Positions 1-5,289 of a DNA stretch of 5,296 nucleotides are shown here, in pieces. Position 1 is the stretch's first letter. Every line of letters starts with the position of its first letter. The stretch spans positions 1-5,296 of the forward strand of contig HF987935.1 of assembly GCA_000431835.1 (NCBI GenBank). The letters run 5' to 3'. The DNA is from Succinatimonas sp. CAG:777. GTDB lineage: Bacteria > Pseudomonadota > Gammaproteobacteria > Enterobacterales > Succinivibrionaceae. The notes beneath the pieces were generated by a model. It saw nothing but the letters and a program-made list of their open reading frames with translations. It had not been told where the DNA came from and made no database searches. Position numbers and translations under genes: made by a program.

Positions 1-625
1 ATCCACGAATTTACATTCGCGGAGGTCACTTCATATTGTCTATTTAGCATACGGTTAATCTGGTCAAAGGATGTGTGTCTGGCAACATCATAGGCAACAA
101 TCTCATTTGTACACATATCAATGATTGGAGACAGATATAGCTTTCCTTCTGCAATAGCAAATTCAGTAATATCAGTTGCGAAGCTGGTCATTGGCTTAGC
201 AGGATTGAATTCTCTGTTAAGGATGTTTGGAGCAATCTTCCCAACAGTACCTTTGTAAGAGTTGTATTTCTTATATGCTCTAGGATGGGCTCCCTGAAGC
301 TACAGATGATCATCAGCTTATGAACTGTCTTGTGGTTCTGATGCATGCCCTGGTTGTGTAAGGCATACATTACACGTCTATATCCATAGCGTTCCTTGCT
401 ATCAGAATGAATCTTCCTGATTGCAGCAATCTGCTCACTATAGACTGCATCTAAACATTTAGAAGGTGCTTTACGTAGCTGGTAAAGGTATGAGCCTCTA
501 CTCATCTGAGCTTCTTCTAAAAGCATTTTGAATGGGTATTTAGGCCTTAGTTCAAGCACTAATTGTGCTTTTATTTGTTGGTTTTCTTTCTTAGATAATC
601 TTGGGCTAACGCCTCGAATTTTTTT
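1..625 (-). pseudogene. IS3-family transposase OrfB (DDE integrase), frameshifted and cut by the window edge
   Basis: OrfB is the catalytic half of the transposase and is read in the -1 frame relative to orfA. That frame opens at 634 and overlaps the end of orfA. It gives the HTH_21-type region (ELRPKYPFKMLLEEAQMSRG, then YGYRRVMYALHNQG and NHKTVHKLM) down to about 302. After KLM the homology jumps to another frame: from 299 to the window edge it reads LQGAHPRAYKKYNSYKG, then KIAPNILNREFN, TDITEFAIAEGKLYLSPIID and VARHTSFDQINRMLNRQY. The TDITEF aspartate (171-173) is the first catalytic D of the DDE triad; the second D and the E lie beyond the window. Eleven bases separate the KLM methionine codon from the CTT of LQGA where twelve are expected, so one base appears lost. 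The old frame stops at 188-190, and the new frame has a TAG at 300-302. The copy therefore cannot make intact OrfAB, unless the break is a sequencing error. Confidence 0.87.
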
Positions 626-1104
626 GAGAATTCTTCATGGCAGCGAAGTCTTAAAAGTTCTTCTTTTAAGGCTTTTATCTCTTCCTTTGTATACTCTTCT
701 TTATCGGAACTTAACAGACTGTCTAGGTTAACTTTATTTTTGTTAGCCTTGACTTCATCTTTCTTTGGTCTGCCAGTTTTCTTCATATTTCTCAGTCCTT
801 CTTCTCCCTTTGACTGATAATTATCATACCAACTTTTTACTGTTGAAAGATTTTTTATTCCATATAGTTGAGCTATTTCTTCAAAACTATGTTTTCCTTC
901 CGCATATGACTTAGCAACCTTTATTTTGAATTCAGCACTGTAATTAGTATGTTTGTTGTTAAGACTTAAACTGTTATTTCTTGCCTTAGAAACAATGGTT
1001 CGTACATATCTTTCTGAAAGTCCCCATTTCCTAGAAGTATAAGCTGTTCCGTACCTTTTATGATCTTCAACAACTAGAAGTCTTTCTTCATAAGTTAATT
1101 TCAT
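571..1104 (-). CDS. IS3-family transposase subunit OrfA (two HTH domains, leucine zipper)
   Basis: This 177-residue protein is the DNA-binding half of an IS3-family transposase; it recognises the element's terminal repeats and joins with OrfB through a programmed frameshift. Residues about 5-45 form one helix-turn-helix (RKWGLSERYVRTIVSKAR). Residues about 57-102 form a second (EFKIKVAKSYAEG, then IAQLYGI and TVKSWYDNY), followed by the typical basic GRPKK linker at 111-115. Residues about 140-168 are a charged heptad-rich helix that fits the leucine zipper used for multimerisation. The ATG start at 1104 lies 5 bp downstream of a perfect hairpin whose 3' arm holds the only G-rich sequence available as a ribosome site (GGGG, 7 nt before ATG). 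The frame is undamaged. OrfA alone is known in this family to act as a regulator and to be unable to catalyse transposition. Confidence 0.9.
   Translation of the reverse strand: MKLTYEERLLVVEDHKRYGTAYTSRKWGLSERYVRTIVSKARNNSLSLNNKHTNYSAEFKIKVAKSYAEGKHSFEEIAQLYGIKNLSTVKSWYDNYQSKGEEGLRNMKKTGRPKKDEVKANKNKVNLDSLLSSDKEEYTKEEIKALKEELLRLRCHEEFSKKFEALAQDYLRKKTNK
619..625 (-). promoter_or_regulatory. A7 slippery heptamer for orfA-orfB programmed -1 frameshifting
   Basis: On the minus strand the orfA codons tcA AAA AAA ttc form the A_AAA_AAA heptamer used by many IS3-family elements. The -1 frame has a TGA at 635-637 and is open from there into orfB, so a slip here yields an OrfAB fusion. A second A-rich run near the end of orfA (minus-strand AAGAAAGAAAA, about 582-592) also lies in the overlap. 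It fits the protein alignment slightly better, but it is not a proper X_XXY_YYZ heptamer. No clear downstream pseudoknot was worked out. Confidence 0.65.
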
Positions 1105-1109
1105 AACAA

Positions 1110-1145
1110 AACCCCATTATCAATCTTGTGATCAATAATGGGGTT
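1110..1145 (-). repeat. Perfect 11-bp inverted repeat (hairpin) at the IS tip, upstream of orfA
   Basis: AACCCCATTAT (1110-1120) and ATAATGGGGTT (1135-1145) are perfect reverse complements separated by 14 nt. In the orfA sense strand the 5' arm is part of the IS terminus itself. The 3' arm carries the GGGG ribosome-site candidate and is followed by TTTTGTT and then the orfA ATG. RNA entering from outside the IS would fold this stem; RNA starting inside the loop would not. It could sequester the ribosome site or act as a weak intrinsic terminator, and either would insulate the transposase from read-through. Confidence 0.7.
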
Positions 1146-1171
1146 CATACTACTTACGCAGGCTTTTATTT

Positions 1172-1193
1172 TTTATAAACATAAGTTTATAAA
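1172..1193. repeat. AT-rich palindrome between the adk transcript and the IS
   Basis: TTTATAAAC (1172-1180) and GTTTATAAA (1185-1193) are a perfect 9-bp inverted repeat with an ATAA loop. It lies 27 bp beyond the stop of the secreted-protein gene. It has a single G-C pair per arm, and on the minus strand it is followed by A-rich sequence and not a T-run, so it does not look like an intrinsic terminator. It may be a protein-binding site, a cruciform or chance in AT-rich DNA. Confidence 0.4.
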
Positions 1194-1219
1194 TAAGGTC
1201 GAAACAAAGTTACAAATAC

Positions 1220-1732
1220 TTATCTGTTCTTTGCTTCATAAGCTAAGAACCTGATGAAGTTCTCTAGTCTTGATTCAGTATCAGGATTTCTGCCTGAGAT
1301 TGCCAGCATTACTAACTCATTCTCATCGCCGTAAACAATAGCTTCGATTCCATCTTTAGGACATACAAAGCTCCAGCCATTTTTAACGATATTAGAATTG
1401 GTTGGAATTTGGCATTGCATCTGTTCTGAAGCAACACGAGCATAGGCCTCTGCAGTTGCATAAGAACCAGCACTCTTACTTAAAGAGGTTACACTAACAG
1501 CAAGAGCTCCGTCTGCTGTAACGTAATTTAATGAATTATCAAGACTTGGATTTGGTTCTACAGACCATCCAAAAGGACAAGGAATGATCTTGTCTTGAGA
1601 TTCATCTGCTTGAGCTACATCGTAGGTTGCACTTGCTGAATCTGCTTTTTCTGAAACTTCTTGAGCTACAGCAGAAGTTGCAAATGCCAAACCTAAACAT
1701 AATGCACTTGTAAGGCTAATGCTTTTTTTCAT
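1220..1732 (-). CDS. Small secreted (periplasmic) protein of unknown function, coupled to adk
   Basis: I do not recognise this 170-residue protein. It begins with a clear Sec signal peptide: MKKS, then a hydrophobic stretch LTSALCLGLAFATSAVA, with a signal peptidase I site AVA|Q after residue 23. There is no lipobox at the cleavage site. The mature part starts with an acidic, low-complexity linker (about 24-48), then a compact domain with three cysteines (52, 107, 124), so one disulphide could form. The run of short strands, a Ser/Ala-rich helix near residues 85-108 and a C-terminal helix faintly recalls PsbP/Mog1/DcrB-like folds, but that is only an impression. The ATG lies one base after the adk stop (TAA-t-ATG), with the weak ribosome site AAGAAG inside the last adk codons, so translation is probably coupled to adk. 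Base composition resembles its neighbours. Confidence 0.85.
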   Translation of the reverse strand: MKKSISLTSALCLGLAFATSAVAQEVSEKADSASATYDVAQADESQDKIIPCPFGWSVEPNPSLDNSLNYVTADGALAVSVTSLSKSAGSYATAEAYARVASEQMQCQIPTNSNIVKNGWSFVCPKDGIEAIVYGDENELVMLAISGRNPDTESRLENFIRFLAYEAKNR

Positions 1733-1733
1733 A

Positions 1734-2381
1734 TTACTTCTTTAATGTAGAAATGATCTCGTCTGAGATAACCTGAACATCACGATTGCCATCAACAGCA
1801 ACATACTTAGTTGCAGCTGTCTTTGATAACTCTTTATAGAAAGCTACTAATGGCTCTGTCTGCTCGTGATATACCTTTAAACGGTTACGTACAGTACTCT
1901 CTTCGTCATCAGGACGGATAACTAAAGGCTCACCTGTTACGTCGTCCTTACCCTCAACCTTAGGTGGGTTATAAACGATGTGATAGGTTCTGCCAGAAGC
2001 TAAGTGAACACGACGACCTGACATACGATTTACGATCTTCTCGTCTGGTACCTGAAGCTCAACAACAGCATCAATTTCGATGCCATTGTCTACTAAAGCC
2101 TGAGCCTGAGGAATGGTACGAGGGAAACCATCAAATAAGAAACCGTTCTTGCAATCATCCTTTGCAATACGCTCTTTTACAAGACCTAAGATGATTTCAT
2201 CTGAAACCAGCTTACCAGCATCCATAACAGCCTTAGCCTGCTTACCAAGCTCTGTACCTGCCTTGATAGCTGCTCTTAACATATCACCAGTTGAGATCTG
2301 TGGAATGTTGAAAGCTTTAGTAATGTTCTGAGCCTGAGTGCCCTTGCCTGCACCTGGAGGTCCTAAAAGGATAATACGCAT
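1734..2381 (-). CDS. adk: Adenylate kinase
   Basis: Adenylate kinase is an essential cytoplasmic enzyme that catalyses ATP + AMP = 2 ADP and balances the adenylate pool. The 215-residue length matches the long bacterial form (E. coli 214). The P-loop GPPGAGKGT is at 7-15, the AMP-site segment ISTGDMLRAA at 29-38 (Arg36), and DGFPRTIPQAQ at 84-94 with the AMP-contacting Arg88. The LID domain is at about 122-159, beginning GRRVH (Arg123). RPDDEESTVRNRL at 156-168 supplies Arg156 and Arg167. The LID has no zinc cysteines and uses the H/S/D/T-type set (H126, S129, D147, T149) known from gammaproteobacterial enzymes. The ATG start has a strong ribosome site GAGGAA 5 nt upstream. An extended -10 promoter precedes it, and the next gene starts one base after its stop. 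Confidence 0.98.
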   Translation of the reverse strand: MRIILLGPPGAGKGTQAQNITKAFNIPQISTGDMLRAAIKAGTELGKQAKAVMDAGKLVSDEIILGLVKERIAKDDCKNGFLFDGFPRTIPQAQALVDNGIEIDAVVELQVPDEKIVNRMSGRRVHLASGRTYHIVYNPPKVEGKDDVTGEPLVIRPDDEESTVRNRLKVYHEQTEPLVAFYKELSKTAATKYVAVDGNRDVQVISDEIISTLKK

Positions 2382-2386
2382 TTGTG

Positions 2387-2392
2387 TTCCTC
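2387..2392 (-). promoter_or_regulatory. adk ribosome binding site
   Basis: The minus strand reads GAGGAA, five bases (cacaa) before the adk ATG. This is the best Shine-Dalgarno match among the protein genes here and suits a highly translated essential enzyme. Confidence 0.8.
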
Positions 2393-2407
2393 GATATTAA
2401 AAACAAC

Positions 2408-2424
2408 GATGTTAAAAAAACATC
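2408..2424 (-). other. Small hairpin in the predicted adk 5' untranslated region
   Basis: On the minus strand GATGTT and AACATC form a 6-bp perfect stem around a T5 loop. It lies between the predicted transcription start (about 2441) and the adk ribosome site. The stem is short and AT-rich, so any effect on translation or mRNA stability is speculative. It is not followed by a proper T-run. Confidence 0.3.
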
Positions 2425-2446
2425 CACTAAAAAACTATACTCTAGG

Positions 2447-2455
2447 ATTATAACA
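2447..2455 (-). promoter_or_regulatory. Extended -10 sigma-70 promoter for adk
   Basis: The minus strand reads TGTTATAAT, a perfect TATAAT -10 box with the TGn extension. At a 17-bp spacing the -35 region (TGTATG) matches poorly, as is usual for extended -10 promoters. The predicted start is near A2441, giving a leader of about 60 nt. It gives adk and the following secreted-protein gene their own promoter, separate from xseA. Confidence 0.75.
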
Positions 2456-2542
2456 TGATCTTAACAGGTCATACAGTAAAGCTAAGCTGCAAACAAAGCT
2501 TTAAGTACAATGTACTAATACTTACTAAATTCACTCTTTTAC

Positions 2543-3304
2543 TTAGTTTTTATCGACATCTTCAAGAGGATCAACGCTGTTGATCCTCTTAAGATCTGAG
2601 GCATTCTCATCTAAAACATGAAACCATTTTTTTACAGGCTTTGCTTCTAACAACAAAGAGAGTGGGACCACCACTCTGGCCTTGACACTAGCAGGAGCTA
2701 AAATTTCCCTTGAAAACTCAAATTCAAGACCATCTGGCAAGATCATAAAATTCTTTGGTTGGACTTCAACCTGAGCTTTTATCAAGTGTAAAGATGGATA
2801 TTTATATTTTGAAAACTTGTCATAAATTGCATTTGAGCAAATCATGGCAGCTAATTCAGGATCAGAAAAAAGATCTGAAAATTGAATTTGCTTTTGATTA
2901 TCTAAGCTAATATTGAAAACTTCAGTATATTTAGCTTCTTTATTTTTAAAGTTCTGAACTACCCTTGCAATTACTGATACAAAGCCATATTTACGGATCA
3001 CTCTGTAGTCTAAATTTACCTTTTGAACAGCACTTTCTCTTTGAGTAAAATCATCACTCTCATACATATCAAAATCAAGATGGTCAGTAATATATCCTAT
3101 GTAATCGTGCTCAAATTTTCCTACATAATAATTTGTAAAATAAGTACAACTTTTTGCAAATTCATCAGTTTGACATAAGCTAGGATAATGCATGATGGTA
3201 GTGGTATAGCTTCTTGCAAAAGTTTCTTCATATGAAGAATCATCTAAAGCCATACTAGTGCCTGATAAAACTAGTAACCCCATCATCAAGATTAGCTTTT
3301 TCAC
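2543..3304 (-). CDS. Secreted DUF3298 (RsiV/PdaC-like) domain protein
   Basis: The 253-residue protein has a Sec signal peptide (MKKLILMMGLLVLSGTSMA, likely cut after Ala19) and no later membrane segment, so it is probably periplasmic. Residues about 25-130 resemble the DUF4163-type N-terminal half of PdaC/RsiV proteins, including a VSVIARVVQNF strand. Residues about 128-222 fit DUF3298: EVFNISLDNQKQIQFSDLF is the usual 'fnldlktgk.l.l.dLF' entry, and FMILPDGLEFEFSREILAP with a later VVVPLSLL strand is the typical 'f.l.edGL.f.f..yeiaPya...' end. In known homologues this module occurs in the lysozyme-binding anti-sigma factor RsiV and in peptidoglycan deacetylase PdaC; here it stands alone. Three cysteines (44, 53, 156) may form a disulphide. 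The start is GTG with AAGGG about 9 nt upstream. The 32-bp gap to xseA suggests co-transcription. The exact role is unknown. Confidence 0.8.
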   Translation of the reverse strand: MKKLILMMGLLVLSGTSMALDDSSYEETFARSYTTTIMHYPSLCQTDEFAKSCTYFTNYYVGKFEHDYIGYITDHLDFDMYESDDFTQRESAVQKVNLDYRVIRKYGFVSVIARVVQNFKNKEAKYTEVFNISLDNQKQIQFSDLFSDPELAAMICSNAIYDKFSKYKYPSLHLIKAQVEVQPKNFMILPDGLEFEFSREILAPASVKARVVVPLSLLLEAKPVKKWFHVLDENASDLKRINSVDPLEDVDKN

Positions 3305-3336
3305 TTATTTATCGCCCTTTAATATGAATTCATTGG

Positions 3337-4974
3337 TTACAGATTGTCATTATTTGCTGTACTGTTATCAAGAGTTTTTTGGTTGTCTGACTTTAAAACC
3401 GCATCTACTGTAGAGACTACCGTTCCACCGTCTAACAGCGTAGTTATGGTGTCGCCCTGCTTTAAGTTCTTAACCTTTGCAATTCGGTCAAAACTGTCCT
3501 TAGTTACAGAATAACCTTTTGAAAGAATAAATAATGGATTTAAAAGCTCTAATTTAGATAAATCATTTGCAAAGTCCTTTTCAGCATTAGCAAGTTTTTC
3601 CTCGACATCACAATTATTCTGACGCAAAACTAATTCAGAGAGTTTCTTTTTTAACCTGCTTTGATGATCAGTTATGAGTTTATCGTAATTTAGTAAAGTT
3701 GCATCAAACGATAATCTGTTCTGAGCTCTCAAAACATACTCATCAATACTTCTATCAAGCCTTGAAACTGTAGTTAATAAAGCTGAAAGCTTGTAAGATA
3801 CAATAGCAGCAGGCTCAAACATAGATAATCTATGCTTTAGATTTTCAATTTGCTGTGCTTTTTTGATTAAAAGAGAATCTGTTGCATGTTCTAGTTCTGA
3901 AATAGCGTAGATTAAAAGATTTCTCTGATTATCGATAATTGCTTCAGGACTTGAGGCTCTTAACCTTTTTTCAACACTCTCAAGTCTCATCTGATAGAGA
4001 TCAAAACTAGAATCAACAGCATTATCAAGTCTGCGTTTATACTCTTCGAATAAAGAGTACAGATCTGCTTTAGTTACCGATGTTACAAGTTCTGCCGCAG
4101 CTGTAGGCGTAGGAGCTCTAAGATCTGCTGCGTAATCAGTCAATGCAATATCAGGTTCATGACCTACAGCAGAAATAATCGGAATTGCACTTTTGGCAAC
4201 TTCTCTTACTAAAGCTTCATCTGAAAACGGTAATAAGTCTTCAAATGAGCCTCCACCACGACCAATAATTAAAACGTCACAGCGTTTTTCATTATTTGCC
4301 TGATGCAAAGCTTCAATTAAAGTTCTAGAAGCCCCCTGTCCTTGAACTGAAGCAGGGTAAACAATGATGTTTACAGCATCATTTCGTCTTTGCATGGTCA
4401 TCTGAATGTCGTGAACGACTCTACCTTCAGTTGAGGTGATTACTCCGACTGTATTTACAAATTTAGGAATTGGTCGATGCAGTAAATCGAAGATGCCCTC
4501 TTTTTGAAGCTTGTCCTGAAGAATACGTAACTGCTCCATGATATAGCCAAGGCCGACTTGCCTCATGGAAGAGGCCATCAGTTTGAACTGACCTGTCTTT
4601 TGGTAAACAGAACTATTGCCAATGATCTCTACTTTCATACCAATCTCTGGTTTAAAAGAGAGAGCCTGCACAGCTGAATACCACATCACGCAGTCAACTG
4701 ATGAGAATTCATCTTTGATTTTAAAGTAGAGGTGTCTGTAATTGCCAAGTTCACTGATCTCACCTACTACAATGGCATTACCAAAATTTTTTAAAGCATT
4801 GTCTGTGATTTTAAGAAAATCACTTACAGTCATGGCATTAGGAGATATGTCTTGAGAAATAGAAGACTTTGATAATGAGAATTCAGATGATGATAACTCA
4901 ACTGAATCATTCTGAAATTTAGAAAATCTTGAGACTTTAGAACTAAAGTTTGAATTATTTTGTACAAAAGACAT
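3337..4974 (-). CDS. xseA: Exodeoxyribonuclease VII large subunit
   Basis: XseA is the catalytic subunit of exonuclease VII. It degrades single-stranded DNA from both ends to oligonucleotides, acts in mismatch repair and repair of DNA damage, and needs many copies of the small subunit XseB (not in this window). Residues, counted from the chosen ATG: OB-fold about 45-140 (NAIVVGEISELGNYRHLYFK, then VDCVMWYS); the catalytic domain with VGVITSTEGRVVHDI (176-190, Asp189), GRGGGSFEDLLPFSDE (238-253, Arg239), VGHEPDIALTDYAADLRA (270-287, His272 and Asp275) and TPTAAAEL; a long helical coiled-coil region about 300-475; and the C-terminal LNPLFILSKGYSV. These residues correspond to the E. coli Asp155, Arg205, His238 and Asp241 set known to be essential. 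The protein is 545 residues against about 456 in E. coli. Part of the excess is a Ser-rich N-terminal extension of about 45 residues. Confidence 0.97.
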   Translation of the reverse strand: MSFVQNNSNFSSKVSRFSKFQNDSVELSSSEFSLSKSSISQDISPNAMTVSDFLKITDNALKNFGNAIVVGEISELGNYRHLYFKIKDEFSSVDCVMWYSAVQALSFKPEIGMKVEIIGNSSVYQKTGQFKLMASSMRQVGLGYIMEQLRILQDKLQKEGIFDLLHRPIPKFVNTVGVITSTEGRVVHDIQMTMQRRNDAVNIIVYPASVQGQGASRTLIEALHQANNEKRCDVLIIGRGGGSFEDLLPFSDEALVREVAKSAIPIISAVGHEPDIALTDYAADLRAPTPTAAAELVTSVTKADLYSLFEEYKRRLDNAVDSSFDLYQMRLESVEKRLRASSPEAIIDNQRNLLIYAISELEHATDSLLIKKAQQIENLKHRLSMFEPAAIVSYKLSALLTTVSRLDRSIDEYVLRAQNRLSFDATLLNYDKLITDHQSRLKKKLSELVLRQNNCDVEEKLANAEKDFANDLSKLELLNPLFILSKGYSVTKDSFDRIAKVKNLKQGDTITTLLDGGTVVSTVDAVLKSDNQKTLDNSTANNDNL

Positions 4975-4982
4975 TAAGCACA

Positions 4983-4986
4983 CCTC
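4983..4986 (-). promoter_or_regulatory. xseA ribosome binding site that fixes the ATG at 4974 as start
   Basis: The minus strand reads GAGG eight bases before the ATG at 4974. The in-frame GTG at 4981-4983 overlaps this motif, so it cannot be the start served by it. The inner ATG at 4833 (before TVSDFL) has no purine-rich site upstream. The 4974 start therefore includes the Ser-rich extension. Confidence 0.75.
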
Positions 4987-4998
4987 AACAATAAGAAC

Positions 4999-5007
4999 AT
5001 TTTATCA
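4999..5007 (-). promoter_or_regulatory. Candidate extended -10 promoter for xseA
   Basis: The minus strand reads TGATAAAAT, a TAAAAT -10 box with the TGn extension, like the adk promoter in form. The -35 region at the usual spacing is only A-rich. The start would lie near 4992, with a leader of about 17 nt holding the GAGG site. In such AT-rich DNA a chance match is possible. Confidence 0.5.
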
Positions 5008-5030
5008 TGAGAAGAACCTTAATTTTTTTA

Positions 5031-5096
5031 TTTACAAAAGCATGTTTTAAGTTTTTACAAAAACTGAAATAAAAGCCATTTTACAAAGTTTTTGTA
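5031..5096. repeat. TTTACAAA repeats and two short palindromes in the divergent spacer
   Basis: TTTACAAA occurs three times in direct orientation at 5031-5038, 5054-5061 and 5080-5087. Two of the copies lie in palindromes: AGTTTTT-ac-AAAAACT (5050-5065) and TACAAA-gtt-TTTGTA (5082-5096). The set lies between the leftward xseA promoter and the tRNA-Gly promoter. Nothing else is visible in the spacer between 5008 and 5140. These could be binding sites for a regulator or nucleoid protein, or a product of strong AT bias. Confidence 0.35.
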
Positions 5097-5140
5097 TAAA
5101 AGATTAACGATAAAAATTACATAACTAGCTAATACACATG

Positions 5141-5160
5141 AAAAAAAATAAAAAAAATTA
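5141..5160 (+). promoter_or_regulatory. A-tract UP-like element upstream of tRNA-Gly
   Basis: Two runs of eight A separated by one T lie about 12-31 bp upstream of the -35 box. That is roughly where the RNA polymerase alpha C-terminal domains bind UP elements at stable-RNA promoters. The composition and position fit; function is inferred. Confidence 0.55.
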
Positions 5161-5171
5161 ACAAGAATTTG

Positions 5172-5199
5172 TTGACATCAAAGAATAAATCTATATAAT
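5172..5199 (+). promoter_or_regulatory. Consensus sigma-70 promoter of tRNA-Gly
   Basis: TTGACA (5172-5177) and TATAAT (5194-5199) are both perfect consensus hexamers with a 16-bp spacer. Transcription should start near 5205-5206, only about 8 nt before the mature tRNA 5' end. The region after the -10 (GGCACACATCGG) is only moderately GC-rich, so stringent control cannot be claimed firmly. Confidence 0.9.
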
Positions 5200-5213
5200 G
5201 GCACACATCGGAT

Positions 5214-5289
5214 GCGGGAATAGCTCAGTTGGTAGAGCATAACCTTGCCATGGTTAGGGTCGCGAGTTCGAACCTCGTTTCCCGCTCCA
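5214..5289 (+). tRNA. tRNA-Gly (anticodon GCC)
   Basis: The 76-nt cloverleaf is complete. The acceptor stem pairs GCGGGAA (5214-5220) with TTCCCGC (5279-5285). The D-stem is GCTC/GAGC. The anticodon stem pairs TAACC with GGTTA around the loop TTGCCAT, with anticodon GCC at 5247-5249. The T-arm has TTCGAAC and a G-T closing pair. The discriminator is T5286 and CCA is encoded at 5287-5289. It reads glycine codons GGC and GGU. Compared with E. coli tRNA-Gly(GCC) as I recall it, the body is nearly the same, but the outer anticodon-stem pairs differ and base 38 is T where E. coli has A. Confidence 0.97.

Larger units (their letters stand above)
1..1147 (-). mobile_element. IS3-family insertion sequence, partial (cut by window edge), probably inactive
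   Basis: The element has the classic IS3 organisation: orfA with helix-turn-helix domains and a leucine zipper, followed by orfB in the -1 frame with the start of a DDE integrase core. The orfA-side tip is best placed at 1147, where the minus strand begins TGAACCCC, matching the TGA-plus-C-run ends common in this family. The other tip lies outside the window, so neither the terminal repeat pairing nor the target duplication can be verified. The element sits 72 bp downstream of the stop codon of the secreted-protein gene behind adk and points the same way, so it lies in the path of adk read-through. A one-base deletion in orfB at about 300 indicates decay. By gene structure it resembles the IS150 subgroup (long orfA with two HTH units); the exact subgroup is an inference. 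Confidence 0.9.

Noticed and set aside
296..306. A second programmed frameshift within orfB
   Set aside because: There is no slippery sequence, a TAG sits in the resuming frame right before the homology, and such a second shift is not known in IS3 elements; a deletion is simpler.
528..731. Plus-strand open frame of 67 codons opposite the orfA-orfB junction
   Set aside because: It is antisense to well-supported transposase frames, has no ribosome site or recognisable protein features, and is explained by the opposite strand.
1172..1193. Palindrome as an intrinsic terminator for the adk transcript
   Set aside because: The stem is nearly all A-T and no T-run follows it on either strand in the needed position.
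1964..2331. Two overlapping plus-strand open frames within adk
   Set aside because: Both are antisense to a fully convincing adenylate kinase and show no protein-like features.
2487..2514. AGCTT-rich repeats and AGTAC-GTACT palindrome as a terminator after the DUF3298 gene
   Set aside because: The arms are only 5-6 bp, several foldings compete, and no T-run follows on the minus strand.
4975..4983. GTG at 4983 as the xseA start (adds three residues)
   Set aside because: It overlaps the GAGG ribosome site; the ATG at 4974 has that site at the right spacing.
5138..5197. Lysine-rich 19-codon plus-strand frame starting at ATG 5138
   Set aside because: It runs through the A-tract and the tRNA promoter, has no ribosome site, and is a by-product of poly(A).
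4975..5213. CRISPR array or other large repeat system in the spacer
   Set aside because: The repeats are only 8 bp and AT-rich, with no regular repeat-spacer pattern and no cas genes nearby.
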